A stretch of 64,000 nt of DNA, taken from positions 620,001 through 684,000 of the forward strand of contig PDUO01000008.1 of NCBI GenBank assembly GCA_003008705.1. Reading direction: 5' to 3'. This stretch comes from Pezicula radicicola. Taxonomy: Eukaryota > Ascomycota > Leotiomycetes > Helotiales > Dermateaceae. Below, piece by piece: positions 1 to 11,029 of this stretch (its first letter is position 1; each line of letters starts with the position of its first letter). Below the pieces are notes generated by a model. That model ran no database searches. It had not been told where the DNA came from and saw only the letters and a list, made by a program, of their open reading frames with translations. A program made the position numbers and the translations under genes.

Positions 1-608
1 AACTACGATCGAACGCAAAGCGATCTTCTCCATGCTCGCTTACAAGATCCCAATGCAGCAATATTCCAAATCATTGCATTAGCTGTAAATAATATACATA
101 TCGACCCCTCAGCAAACACATCTAGGTTCTCAATTTTTATAGTTCACCATCAATGTTTCTCACGCGTCTCAATGCATATCACACCTTCAGATCCTAAAAT
201 CCATCTAGCTATCGATCCCAAAATTCAGGAATACCCAATCAATACACTCATCCTTGCATGTGCCGTTCATTTCATTGCGAATAAAATCCCCAACACATCT
301 CCGCTGAAGAAACTGTTGAAGCAATGTGTTCAACCATCTTCAGATGTTGATGTGAATGATACTAATGCTGCTATACAATATGTTCGCAGCCATACAGGAA
401 TTCAAATTCCATCCTGCTGCGACTGCGACTTTGCGAACTGTGGTGGATGGTAGATTGAATGTTAAGGGTGTCAAGGACTTGAAGGTTTGCGATGCTAGCA
501 TTATACCATTGCATATACGTAGGAATACACAAGGCCCTTGCTATGCAATTGCCCAGAAGGAAGCTAGTTTATTTAAGGATGATGAGGAGGCTGACGTGGG
601 GAAGTAGA
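1..608 (+). pseudogene. GMC oxidoreductase C-terminal relic (partial, frameshifted)
   Basis: The frame is open from the window edge to about base 400 and reads like the C-terminal substrate domain of GMC flavoenzymes (glucose/alcohol/choline oxidases): an SRVSMHITPSDPK-like block (family SRGsvhi.s.DP) is followed by DPK..EYPINTLILA (family DP.Y..hplD...l). Near base 400 the homology moves to the next frame, giving FKFHPAATATL, then VVDGRLNVKGVKDLKVCDAS, then IAQKEASLF, which matches the closing block of the family. The usual HPVGTCAM segment, holding the catalytic His, is degraded to HPAATATL and shortened. The FAD-binding half would lie left of the window. I read this as a pseudogene, because a one-base shift plus a damaged catalytic segment is hard to reconcile with function. 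A misread base could explain the shift but not the motif loss. Confidence 0.8.
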
Positions 609-909
609 CAGTCACATTCTTTGAGTGTGTAGTGAGATAGCAATGTGTTGTATTAAGGCTCCACCTTTATTTTAGCAGTGGAAAGGTTTTTACAGATAGA
701 ATTTACTAAGCAGCACAACTGTATCCAATCCATCTCAGAAATACCCAGCACTTGTCACATGAAAAGTTGCATCTCATATTTCAAAGTCATTTGCTTTTTA
801 CTCGCTTCTCGCTCGCTAATCCAACGGAGTACTGTACTTTCCGTACAACCTCTCAGGAGCTAAGCAGTGTCTACCAGATCATCAAATATCAGACATCTTT
901 CAAAATACC
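609..909. other. Intergenic, nothing recognised
   Basis: Convergent 3' space between the GMC relic and the ATPase gene. No coding pattern, repeat or RNA gene was seen. Confidence 0.5.
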
Positions 910-3620
910 TCAAGACGCCATAACGCTCTTCCCACCATCTTCCGTGATACGTGCTCGAACACGGATCTTCGCATATGCAGTCCCCAATCGCTGAAATTCA
1001 GACCCAGTTCTATTCGTACTGCCTTTCTCCTGTACACCCATTAAAGCACTTGGCGAGAACAGCAACGCTTCTCCAACACGAAGCCGAACAATCTCTCCAA
1101 AGATCTTGCCTGCTTCGCCTTTACCATTCTCATTCCCACCAGCCTCGTCGTATTCATCTTCAGTAGACCTCGAAGCCACTAGGTCGGTTGAGGCTCCTGC
1201 TAGATGGCGTTTGAGAGCTCTGAGCCACTCGGGTGAGGTGAATCGGTGGACAATCGTCAGAGACGAAAGATCAAGGAGAGCGGGAGAGATGGTAGGCTCT
1301 TGCGTGGAAATTATTGTTCGAACTCCCAAGTGACGTTGGAGGCGAATTGTTGACAAGAGGGTGTTCGTAAGAGTTGTAGCTTCTGAAGAGGCGTTCATGT
1401 ACTGTGATGCGAAGAGATTAGCCGCTGAATACTGGCATCGGAGATAGCAGAAAAGAGAGAAATATTACGACGGTGACTGACCTTGTGCGCTTCATCAAGA
1501 GCAATAACCCGACCAATGGTAGGATCCGACTCCAGAAATATGCTCAAGCAAATGTTAAAGAGTACGCATGCATCTTCAGCAGTAACACAAGGGCATGAAA
1601 GATCAATGATTGTCAAATGACTTGGCTTCTGACTCCAGTCGTTTCCCTTCATACCCGAAGACTTCACAACGCTGGGCTTGGAACCGCCCTTTTTACCCTG
1701 AATAGCTTCGTTGGTGCAGTTTTGCGATTTGTGACCCGGCTGCCCACACTTGAAGCACGATTTCTCCTGCGTGACTACCACGGATGTGGTTTGGTCTTTC
1801 ACCATGAACGACTCCAGGACATCAAGTCGTTGATTTAGGGGCCCAAGTTGCGCTGGTGAAAGTGACAAATCAAGCACTTGGCGCTTGAATTCTCCGTACG
1901 AGAACTTACCACCGGTTTCCTGTTGAGTTAATCGCATATCACGCAGAACGCGGGTGACTCCGTGTAAGTAGAGAGGTAGTTGGCCCTCGTCTCTATTTGC
2001 ACTCATCATATCCAACATGCGTTTCGTATTAAGGTTCTGCTGGTCGATTTTTAGCGCTTCCACTGTTACGTTAGGGAAGCGCCGATATGAAGCCTATAAG
2101 CATTGTATTAGTCCTTTCTCAAAGAAAGCAGATATTTCAGGGATACATGCGTTGATTGTTCGAATATTGGTAGGTGCGCAAAGCACTCGTACTTTGATCT
2201 TTGGGTTTGAAGACAAAAATGCAGCCTCGCAAGGAGAGCCACCGTCATCGGAAATAAAATGGTCATAGTGAAACACCAAACCGGTCAATGGATGTGGTAA
2301 TTTGCTGACCTTTGAGGCCAACAAGCAATTTTCCAACATGCATGATAAGGTATGGCTTTTCCCGGAACCTTGGGAGCCACAAATGAAGGTAGACGAGGGT
2401 GAGGCGATGTTGAAAAAAACTCGAGGATCTGGAGTCTTTCCAAAATCGGTTGTGATGCCGAGTTGTCCTTCTTTATCAATCAAGTCTGTGAAGCCAGCAA
2501 GGAGGCCATATTGCGGATACGGATGGTCCGATTTCTTGTTCCGGGTTTTGATTGCGTGTTTAAGAACTGGAGTAGTAAATATGGGCGCCGTTGCAGCTTC
2601 GTGAATCTGGTCCTCATTTGTCGCTCCGCTCAAAAGCCCCATATGGTAATCTTTCAGATCCGCGATCTCCATAACTTGCTCTGGTGTTGGTTGTCCAAAG
2701 CAGAAAAGTGGGATTTGTGGCTTGTTAGGTGTTGTAATGGGCTTTGGGTTTGTGTTGGAAGGTTTATGTAGTGTTCTGTCTGGTAGTGGTGTCGCTGCTG
2801 GCGGCGAGTTGAGGTACTTATTGCCAGTATTACCAAAGGATGTAAGTTGGAAAGTGTTCGCACTTTCAAGTGTCTTCGTTTCCATGCCTTTGACGACGAC
2901 TTTTGGTTTCCGGAATAAAGAAGATGATGGAGGCTGTTGCTCGAAGATTCCGGTGTCGTCCAGTGAAACGAATGTTGGTTCTGTTGCTATTTTTCCAGTT
3001 GTAGAGGACGGAGAAAGCAGTATGCCAGGGAAAACCGACTTAAGATCTTTGTGAGTCTGAGGATGTAGTGGAGTATGTATCTGTATATAATCTGCAAGTC
3101 TGAGCTCTTCTGGCGATTTCTGCAGGTAATCTGGTTGGAAGCAAATATGTTCAAAAGAATTATACTGGTTGGTGTTGGTTTGTGGTTCCCTCTCAACTGT
3201 TGCCTTGAATGGAATCCATAATGTACCAGAACCCGCTCCTGGAGTTGCTAAGGGTTGGGCAGGAAAGAGCGACCTCACGAGCATGCCATCACCTGCTGCG
3301 GTCGAGTTCGGTTTTGAAGTACCGACCAAACCGTTTGAAGTTGTATGTTGATTTTCAGCCGCACATAATTCTTTAGCAGCGTCTGTAAAACCTATGGCTT
3401 TATCTCCAAACAATGTTATGGGTGTAGTAGTTGGTGTGGCTGTGTTGGTCGTTGCTTTATCGGTTCTAGGTACATGGAAATTGAACAGCGGTGCAGGGGA
3501 TCTTTCTGTTGTTGTATCCGAGTTCCGCTGTTCTATTGAAGCAAAAGGCCATGATGAAGGAGATGATTTAAAGAGAGGCTGGGCCGGAAAGAGCGGCTTA
3601 TTATCCTTTGGGGAGCGCAT
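910..3620 (-). CDS. P-loop ATPase with internal CCHC zinc knuckle
   Basis: Exons (minus): 3620-2147, 2062-1482, 1401-910; 848 aa. Both introns (84 and 80 nt) are GT-AG and restore one continuous frame. Residues 1-390 are low-complexity, Ser/Thr/Pro/Asn-rich, with two LFPAQPL repeats. Walker A GSQGSGKS is at about residue 415. A retroviral-type zinc knuckle, C-FK-C-GQPG-H-KSQN-C, is at about 594-607. Walker B VIALDEAHKYMN is at about 678-690, and its last residues are joined across intron 2. A sensor-like TIISTQEP strand follows. The ATPase core resembles HerA/VirD4-like P-loop proteins seen as uncharacterised genes in fungi; that link is from memory. The knuckle suggests binding of single-stranded nucleic acid (inference). 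The frame also opens upstream to 3758 but only from GTG, so the ATG at 3620 is chosen. An inverted-repeat element begins at 3759. Confidence 0.82.
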
Positions 3621-3758
3621 GGCTATGCTTGTAACCAAATTGCTTGGTTGAAGGTCGAAAAATACTACAAGAATCAAGATGGAGAAATGGGAAGAAAGGG
3701 CAAAGGATGGACGTCGTTGTTGATGTAAGGCTGAGCGCTTGAAGGGAGAGAAAGCCAC

Positions 3759-4033
3759 AGTGTAGCGAACAATATGGCGATATCGTATCGTTTATATCGT
3801 TTGTATAAAAAGGTCCGTGTAATTTTATGTTCGACCGTGCATTTCTATACTACTTTATCAAGCTCACTAAGACTTTTATATCTTTAAGCTCGCCGAACCT
3901 ATGCGAGACGATTTCTGTAAAGAACATAAAATTTCATCTACTTTTTTCTATATGCTGCACGCACAGCAAGGATACCTAGGTATACGACCCACTAATATGA
4001 ACGATATGATATCGCCATATTGTTAGCTACACT
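3759..4033. mobile_element. MITE-like element with ~35-bp terminal inverted repeats
   Basis: The left end (3759-3792, beginning AGTGTAGCGAAC) and the reverse complement of the right end (4000-4033) agree over about 34 bases with two mismatches. Both contain AATATGGCGATATC. The roughly 205-bp interior has no coding potential. Size, long perfect-type TIRs and lack of ORF fit a non-autonomous DNA transposon (MITE). The target-site duplication is unclear. It abuts the 5' leader of the ATPase gene on the minus strand, so it could carry part of that promoter (inference). Confidence 0.8.
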
Positions 4034-4947
4034 ACTGGAAAGCCAGATGCAGACAGATACTCGTACTGTACCGGGAAAAGTTTTGGTGGGAGAAGAGACG
4101 CGAGAATCCCCCTAGCACGAAACAGGCCATATATGTTGATAGATATCGACTCTGGAAGATATACACAAACATCCCTAGCAATTCACTGTTCTTGAATTTT
4201 AGGAGTCACCAGGGCGAGCAGTCAATTTAGGCATGAAGAAGGGGTTCTTGGAAGTGAATGACGTTGTATCAAGTTTATAATGTTTCTTTTCACTGCAATT
4301 TTGAGAGAACTCGGTCTTCGCATATCTATATCAGTTTAATGGCTACAATTGGATCTTCTCAGGTAGCATACTATTCTACCAGAAAAAGCAAGATCAGCGC
4401 AACGCAAGTCAGAGGCTTGCATCTCATGATTCCCCCTTTCCATCATCACTTCTGACATGCGCTTCGCTACCCCAACCATTTGCACCCGGACAAATTTTTA
4501 GCAGACTGGTTCACCAAGTTAGTCGCATTGACAGAAGACCGATTTCATTTGCCTACGTGGAAAGCCCATGTATGATTTTACAAAGAAATTGTACTTGAAA
4601 ACTCTTTGAGCCGGGGCTCAGGATATCGACGTAGTTCTCAACACCGTTATTTCGAAGGTTGAATAAACATGGCAGATGCTTGTTTGTTGTTCCCGAGCCA
4701 TAAAAGAGTAGAAATCGCTCGAATGCACTTCAATGCCTCAACTGATACTTGTGAAGGTTTCGTGACTTTGGAAGATGATGGCTGAGCCTGAAGTTTCTAA
4801 TCCGACTGCTATTTGCCAGTTGATAACCTCCTCCATCTCCCGCGTTGAAAAATCCGGCGAACTAAGTCATCGAGCGAGAAGTTTGCAGCTAGAGGCGGGC
4901 TGAGGAAAACTGGCTGTTGCGCTTTCCCAATCACAACGAAGATCCAG
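4034..4947. other. Intergenic, one coding-like scrap
   Basis: Plus-strand bases 4456-4569 read as HALRYPNHLHPDKFLADWFT followed by a further protein-like stretch ending at TGA. This looks like an old exon but I cannot name it. Apart from this, nothing is recognised. Confidence 0.3.
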
Positions 4948-5364
4948 CTACCAGCGAAAACCATCATCAACTGGCATTCCACCAGGCCACTCCCCATGAA
5001 GCCACAAGAACGTTTCGACCATTTCCTTGCACTTCTTCGCCTTATTGTGCATCGCCTCTGAGCAGCTTTCTCCCCTTTTCGACCACTTATAATAGCTCCT
5101 GCTTGCTTTCCAAATGAAAGGAGGTGGTTTCGATGCCCCAAACAACTCAACATTCATCAAGTTCCTCTTCGGTAAAGGTCCGCCGTGCTTGTAGATTCCC
5201 TCAAAGTGTGGAATCCTGTGGGTTTTCTGGTTTAAAGGGCAGCGCGGATCGTCGCATTTCCGGTCTGGAAAGGAACGCCAGAGTGGAAGTAATGGAGGCT
5301 CAGGAGTGCTGTTCAATCGTCGTGGTTGATCGATCATCGACTGTTCTTGGACTTGACATGCCAT
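4948..5364 (-). CDS. Hypothetical protein, 138 aa (doubtful)
   Basis: A single ATG-started frame, rich in Trp, Cys, Lys and Pro, with a CDDPRC pair near residue 37 and a central block IYKHGGPLPKRNLM. No family is recognised. The composition is not low-complexity and the ORF is long for its surroundings, which is the only support. A 38-nt GT..AG stretch beyond the stop (about 4949-4911) could join the adjacent frame down to 4809, but is shorter than any other intron here. It may equally be a decayed exon. Confidence 0.3.
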   Translation of the reverse strand: MACQVQEQSMIDQPRRLNSTPEPPLLPLWRSFPDRKCDDPRCPLNQKTHRIPHFEGIYKHGGPLPKRNLMNVELFGASKPPPFIWKASRSYYKWSKRGESCSEAMHNKAKKCKEMVETFLWLHGEWPGGMPVDDGFRW

Positions 5365-6766
5365 TGTTGCTTATTGAAGACTTGAGACGGGTAGGTACGA
5401 GAAGGAAGGAAAAGGGAAGGCGCCTCTCAGAAAACAGAGGATCTTTGAAAAGAAATCAAAGCCAGTCAGAAGTTGTGAGAAGATTCTCAACTTGAATCAA
5501 TGAAACAATGCAGTTAGGTATCTTCTTATGGACTGCCAAAAGTTTCCTTGTTGATTCGAATATCTGAATCATGTCCTTTGTTTGCTGAAAACGGTCTGGC
5601 AACACCTCACTTTTGACTACATCTTACTAATTCGATATAATTCAGGACGTATTTCGCGGACTAAATCAATTGCAAGCGGTGAGGTTCTAGTAGGTTGTTC
5701 TGAGAGCTCTGGAGCTTTACGTTGGAAGATTCATAAGGTGAGGTCGGTTGAACCCCACCCCCAAGGATCTTCCCGATGGCACTACGCCTCACCGCTTTGG
5801 CATAAGATTAGTACGCTAGAGACCGAACCAGTCCTCAAAGATTCCCTGTAGCATAATTTTGCGTGGCAGAAACAAAGGCGGTAAACAGCCGAGACTTTGG
5901 GCCACAGGTAAAATACCTTTCACCTCGTAGATACTTCCATGCTCAAAACACGTACCAGAGGACAACCTATATACTAGTACGACATCTCAGCAGGCCCGCG
6001 TCGTCTTTGAGACCGTGAGCACAAACGTTGAATCCCCTCCCTTTAAGACCAGGACGCTAATATATAGCAGCGTATCGTAGTATTTCCTTTTCGTTGGATA
6101 TTATCCCTCTGCCCCCCCCAAACCGTCCACAATCGTATATCGAGGAGCTGAAGGAGACATACAACACCATCTAGTTAGTCTTCGTACACAAGCAGACGAA
6201 AGAGAACTACATATAAGTGACCGCGCAAGAATGAAACAAGTAGCGGAAGGGACGCAGTTGTTGCACTGAATTTCCAACATAGATGAAGCATCCAGCTGCT
6301 ATTCTTTGCCGGCACCCTGCAGCGCTGTATATCGAGTAATGGCTGGAGAGAGACCATCCACAGCATGCATACACTTCTTATAACCCAGCAAATCGACAAA
6401 GCCTCGGACTTGGAGGTCGTTTCCAGGAGCCGACATGCTGGTCAAAAGTAATTTCTGGCTGGTTTGGGCTTGGTCATGCACGATCCTTGTTCTCTACAGC
6501 CGGAACAACTGCATGTCTTCCATTGCAGAATTGTCTGCAAACTCCTCACTGGTATATCGTGCTGCGAGGTAGTACGACACGGGAAACACTTCCCCATTTG
6601 ATAACCTGTAAGGAGATCCAAGTGGAGTCATTGCTAGATAATTTAATTCTCCCGGCTGCATTCTTCAGTACAGGCATTGGTAGGAAAGGGATTTTTTCTT
6701 CAGATCTGTTACTCAATCTCATTGTTTCTACTGATTTATCTCCCATCTATACTCAGGTGACGGACC
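5365..6766. other. Intergenic, upstream region of LaeA-like gene
   Basis: No gene, RNA or transposon end was recognised in this 1.4 kb. Short ORFs on both strands have no family features. A C-run (CCCCCCC) lies near 6113-6119. The last few hundred bases presumably hold the promoter of the methyltransferase gene at 6767. Confidence 0.4.
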
Positions 6767-7963
6767 ATGGCAGAAGTTCAACCGCCTCCCTTGGAAGCTG
6801 AGTCTGATGAATGGGCTGACAATGACTCTGCTATCGGAAGCACGAGTGAGGCCAGCTCCACTGCCTCACTTACGTCCACAATCATGAAGCACCGAGAAGA
6901 AAATGGGCGGACGTACCACGCTTATAAAGATGGAAGCTACAACTTTCCTAATGATGAGGGAGAAAAAGATCGTTTAGACTTGCAACACCACCTGTTCGGT
7001 CTGACCTTTGGCGGCAAGCTATTCTTAGCTCCAATTCCCAAGGAGAAGACTTTACATCGAGTGCTAGATGTTGGCTGTGGAACCGGTATCTGGGCAATTG
7101 ACTTTGCTGACGATCATCCTGGGAGCCAAGTCCTTGGAGTTGACCTGAGGTTGGAATAGCCTGTGTCATGATTTGTGCTGTGGACTAACACCATACCTTG
7201 CAGCCCCATCCAACCTCAGTTTGTTCCACCGAATGTCTCCTTCCAAGTTGATGATCTGGAAGAGCCCTGGAGCTTCAGCTACAAGTTTGACTTCATCTAT
7301 AGTCGGATGATGACAGGTTCTTTTTTGGATTACCCTCGCTTTTTTGAACAATGCTATGAGTAATTGTCATCTTTCGCTCTATTTGGCTCTTGACGGCTCA
7401 CCAGAGGACAGGAATCTCAACCCCGGTGGCTGGATCGAATGTGCCGATATTTGTTTCCCGCCTCATGTCGATGACGATTCGCTCCCCGCTGATTCGGCAC
7501 TCATGAAGTGGGCGCTTCTCATGATAGATGCTTGTGAGCAGATAGGACGTAGAGGTGATGCACAGAAGGTATTCCCCGAACAACTCAAAGCTGCTGGCTT
7601 CAAAAATGTGACAGTGGTCAAATATGTGTGGCCCCAGAATCGATGGCCGAAGGATAAACATCTCAAGATGTTAGGTACGTACTTTGTATTCATCGTGGCC
7701 TGTGCAGTCCAAAGTTAAATATTCTTAGGAGCCTGGCAATTGGAAAACTTCTGTGGCGGTTTGACAGGGATATCGGTGGCTCTGTTCACAAGAGTACTTG
7801 GAATGAGTACAGAGGAGGTTACAGTCTTTTTGGCACAGGTGGCGAAGGAGATGAAAGATACTAAGATACATGCGTACTGGCCAATGTATGTCTCCATCAC
7901 AAAAGATATATCCTCGGATTCTGACATACTCATAGTTCAGTCGTATATGGACATAAAGAATAG
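6767..7963 (+). CDS. LaeA-like SAM-dependent methyltransferase
   Basis: Exons: 6767-7149, 7204-7359, 7412-7674, 7729-7885, 7936-7963; 328 aa. All four introns are GT-AG (50-54 nt). The N-terminus is an acidic, Ser-rich tail ending in DSAIGSTSEASSTASLTS. ENGRTYHAYKDGSY (about 45-58) is diagnostic of the fungal TAM-type family. SAM-binding motif I VLDVGCGTGIW is at about 99-109, GVDLSPIQPQFVPPN is joined across intron 1, the NLNPGGW block across intron 2, and the C-terminus ends HAYWPISVVYGHKE. This is the usual full-length architecture, so the copy looks intact. LaeA/Velvet-type proteins act in the nucleus on secondary metabolism, but most members of this large family have unknown substrates, so the function here is inferred only to class. 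A decayed paralogue lies at 59577-61137. Confidence 0.92.
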
Positions 7964-8057
7964 GTAGCATCAACAGTATATTGGGATGAACCATATTCTG
8001 CACTCCCAACCCTGTCTTCCTCTAACCCATGAAATCATTCAAAAAGTTCATCTGACT

Positions 8058-9682
8058 CTAATTCCAGCATAAAACTGGCTTAATAACCTAGAGAAAGAAC
8101 CGATAGGTTAGCAACAAGAAACATATCGGGAAGGTCGAAAATCTTACCCTTCCAGCATGCATATCGTCCAACGCCTCCTGCATCTTCTCAACCGGATACA
8201 TCTTACATAGCTTATCGACCGGGAATTTACCCTCGCGATGCATCTTGATCAGCCTCGGAATAAACTAATAAGCCAACATATTAGCACAAGAATGTAAAAA
8301 CCCTCAAAGCAAACTAATTCTCGAGAAGAATAGGAGGGGAAGCATACCTCAGAGGGAATAGAATCCCCCTCAATGAGCCCAATATACCTCTTATTAGCCT
8401 GCATAAACTCCCAAGCATCAATACCAATTTTCTTCCCAGGAGGCGGAACCCCAACAGTAGCAGCAGTACCACAGTGGCCCAAACACTCAATCATAGACTC
8501 AATAACCAGCAAATTCCCCGTACAATCAATCGCAAACATCGGGCCGTCTCCACCAACCGTAGCACTCTTGATCTCCTTCACCAACTCCCCTTCCCCCTTC
8601 AAACCACCCGAATTAATAGCATGCGTAGCACCTAACTCCTTAGCCATATCCAACTTAGCATCCACAATATCAACAGCAATAATAGTCCCAACATCCAAAT
8701 ACTTAGCAGCCATCAATGCACTAAGACCAACCGTACCCATCCCAAAAACCACAAGACTATCCTCCGGTCCAGGCTTAAACACGTTGAGAACCGTACCAGC
8801 ACCAGTCTGAATACCACAACCAAGCGGAGCATAAATCCCCATAAACTCCTCAATATCCCCATCCCCATCCACCGCCTCAAAATCAGGAATCCGAACAACA
8901 CACCTCTCCTTAACAACACTCATCCTCCCAAAAGAACTCTGTCCAAAAAACTGACTACTAACACTCCTCCCCGTTCCACTTCCCCCATCTATCCCATCTT
9001 CACCCTCCAACGTAACAGGCATCGACCTATCATCCGGCCTAACAGAATCAAAATTCAACGGTTGAGCAATCTGGCACAGAGCCGGATGGTTCGTTCTACA
9101 AGGTCTACAAGATCCACAATTATTGAAGGAGAGGAGTACATTATCTCCTATTTTTAGGGATTTATCTGAGACCGAGGTACCGATGGCGAGGATTGTACCG
9201 GATCCTTCGTGGCCGAGGACGGCGGGGTAGGTTATGGGGAGGATATGGGCTTGCATTACTAGATCCTAGAGTTAAGTTTTTTTCCGTTAGTTCCAATTTT
9301 TGTGTGTGTTTTCTTATGGGGTGGAGTTTTGGGTGGGAGAGGGAGCGACGGGATGATGGAAAGGAAAAGGGAAAGAGAAGGGAAGACAAACAGTATGACA
9401 AATCCCCGAATATTTCATCTCAATCAAAATCTCATCTTCCCTAACCTCATCCAAATACACCGTCTCGAGCGTAAAAGGTGCATTTTGAGCATGTACAACC
9501 AGAGCTTGCGTTTTTATATTTCTCCATTTTCCATTTGGCGGGGTTGTCATTGCTGGTGTGGTGTTTGGAGTTGGAGCGTAAGGGAGAGTACTCGATTCAA
9601 TATGTATACTCGTTGCTTTCGAATCTTCCATATCTGGTATATGATGTAGAGTATGAGGTTGACCTGGTAATTGTGTTCCCAT
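8058..9682 (-). CDS. Zinc-dependent alcohol dehydrogenase (MDR, aryl-alcohol type)
   Basis: Exons (minus): 9682-9392, 9265-8348, 8264-8148, 8087-8058; 451 aa. The introns (126, 83 and 60 nt) are GT-AG and in frame. Catalytic zinc ligands are visible: Cys in SGICHTD (joined across intron 1), His in GHEGSG and Cys in PLGCGIQTGAG. The structural zinc site is CGSCRPCRTNHPALC. The nucleotide fold GMGTVGLSAL is followed by IIAVDI, whose Asp predicts NAD rather than NADP. The C-terminus KVxP is represented by GRVIKPVLCWN. The family reversibly oxidises alcohols, often aryl alcohols such as benzyl alcohol; the substrate here is unknown. About 45 extra N-terminal residues may be over-called, since later in-frame ATGs (MEDSK, MTTPP) are equally good starts. 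It is convergent with the methyltransferase gene, their stops 94 bp apart. Confidence 0.93.
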
Positions 9683-10918
9683 TTTTTTGTTGAAGTTTGC
9701 TTGTTTGTAAGTAAAACGGTAATTCGAAGTTGGAGTTACAAGAGTAGAAGAAGGTGGTGGTGGTGATCGTGTTAAGAGACTAAGTTTTTGGGTTCTACCT
9801 TTCTTTTATATTGAAATAGTAGATGCGGAGACAAGTCAATTCATGAATTCAAACTCGCAAAATATAGAAATCAAAAAAGTTTCAATTAAAAGCAGAACCC
9901 AACCACCTCTTCTTTAAATACACAAGAGAAACAAAGTTTAATTCCAAACTCCTAAACCCCACACAATTAACTGCCGTGTTTCTCTTCCATCCCATCCCAT
10001 CCCATCTCATCTCCGCCATCCATCCATCCTTATCTCAAAGCTCCCCTTAGCTCCTCCAAAGCTTCCAGAAGCTTCCCCGAGTTCCCCACTACATGCAACG
10101 TCTTCCATTTTTGAAATGTAAAGCATTATTTACCTATGAATACCTACCAATCGAAGAAATCACAGAGAACGAAACGGAATCAAGAAAAGCTACTCGAGTA
10201 CAATATGTTTTACATTCATCTGATCAAAAGTAAAGAGGGACTACGAGAGCTCCGACTTCGTTCGTATTGTCAGTATGCTGTCATCGCGGGGTCAAACTTT
10301 CAAGCTATCTTGGCAGTGTGGGGATCCGCAACCTCCGGAGCCTCGTTTATTGGCGAGGCCGCGGGAGAACGGGTATGGGGGAATGCCGAGTTTTGAATCC
10401 GACAGAGTAAACTCCACCAAATTAATAGAAGAAATTATGAAAAGCTGAATTTATCATTGGTTGATTGTTAAAGTATGGTTGAAAACCGAGATCCCGCGGT
10501 AAGTCGAGTAACTTTAGTTACGAGCTTCATCAGCTTCGCTTGGCTTGGTTGAGTTGCGGATGCTTTTATTGCGGGACGGTGATGAAGATGAGGAACAAGA
10601 AATTGTGTAGTAAGAAGGGAGCGACTCCGGGAGGTTAGGCGCATTACCGGTGATGAATTAAGCGGCTATGGAGAAGACTTTATTGAAGTCTAGAGGCGTG
10701 TCAAAGGGTCTTGGGAAGGGGGATTCACTGAGTGTTGCGCGGAGATAGGAGCTGTGTCTGCTTTCAACCGTGAGGATGGATACGGCTACTGTGATGTAGG
10801 CTTTCAACTGTGGCTGCGATGAAGAAGGTAGATGGATGCATTGTGCTGGTTATTGTGTAGATAAGAATGATGAGTATGAAGAATGTAGAGAAGGTGTAGT
10901 AGGAGAAGAATAAAGTTA
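9683..10918. other. Intergenic with simple-sequence tracts
   Basis: Upstream region of the ADH gene on the minus strand. About 9985-10030 holds degenerate CCATC/CCATCT repeats. No gene is recognised; short ORFs such as 10136-10396 have no family features. Confidence 0.4.
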
Positions 10919-11029
10919 TCCCCTAGTTCGTTAGTTGTGACCTGCACGACAAAACGTATACATTTTTTAGTAGTAAAATTCTCGGGGTGTCGGATCCTTG
11001 TACAAAGTCACATTTAACGAACTAACGGA
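10919..11029. mobile_element. Short MITE copy, family A (TA-flanked)
   Basis: Terminal inverted repeats TCCCCTAGTTCGTTAGT / (complement) TCCGTTAGTTCGTTAAAT are flanked by TA on both sides (10917-10918 and 11030-11031), the signature of Tc1/mariner-type insertion. The interior carries ACATTTTTTAGTAGTAAAAT and CTCGGGGTGTCG, which reappear in opposite orientation in the element at 20525-20736. At 111 bp, it lacks the roughly 20 bp that surround the nested insertion in the second copy. Confidence 0.85.

Noticed and set aside
3621..3758. Upstream extension of the ATPase frame with a hydrophobic stretch
   Set aside because: It opens with GTG and no ATG precedes residue 47. It is treated as 5' leader.
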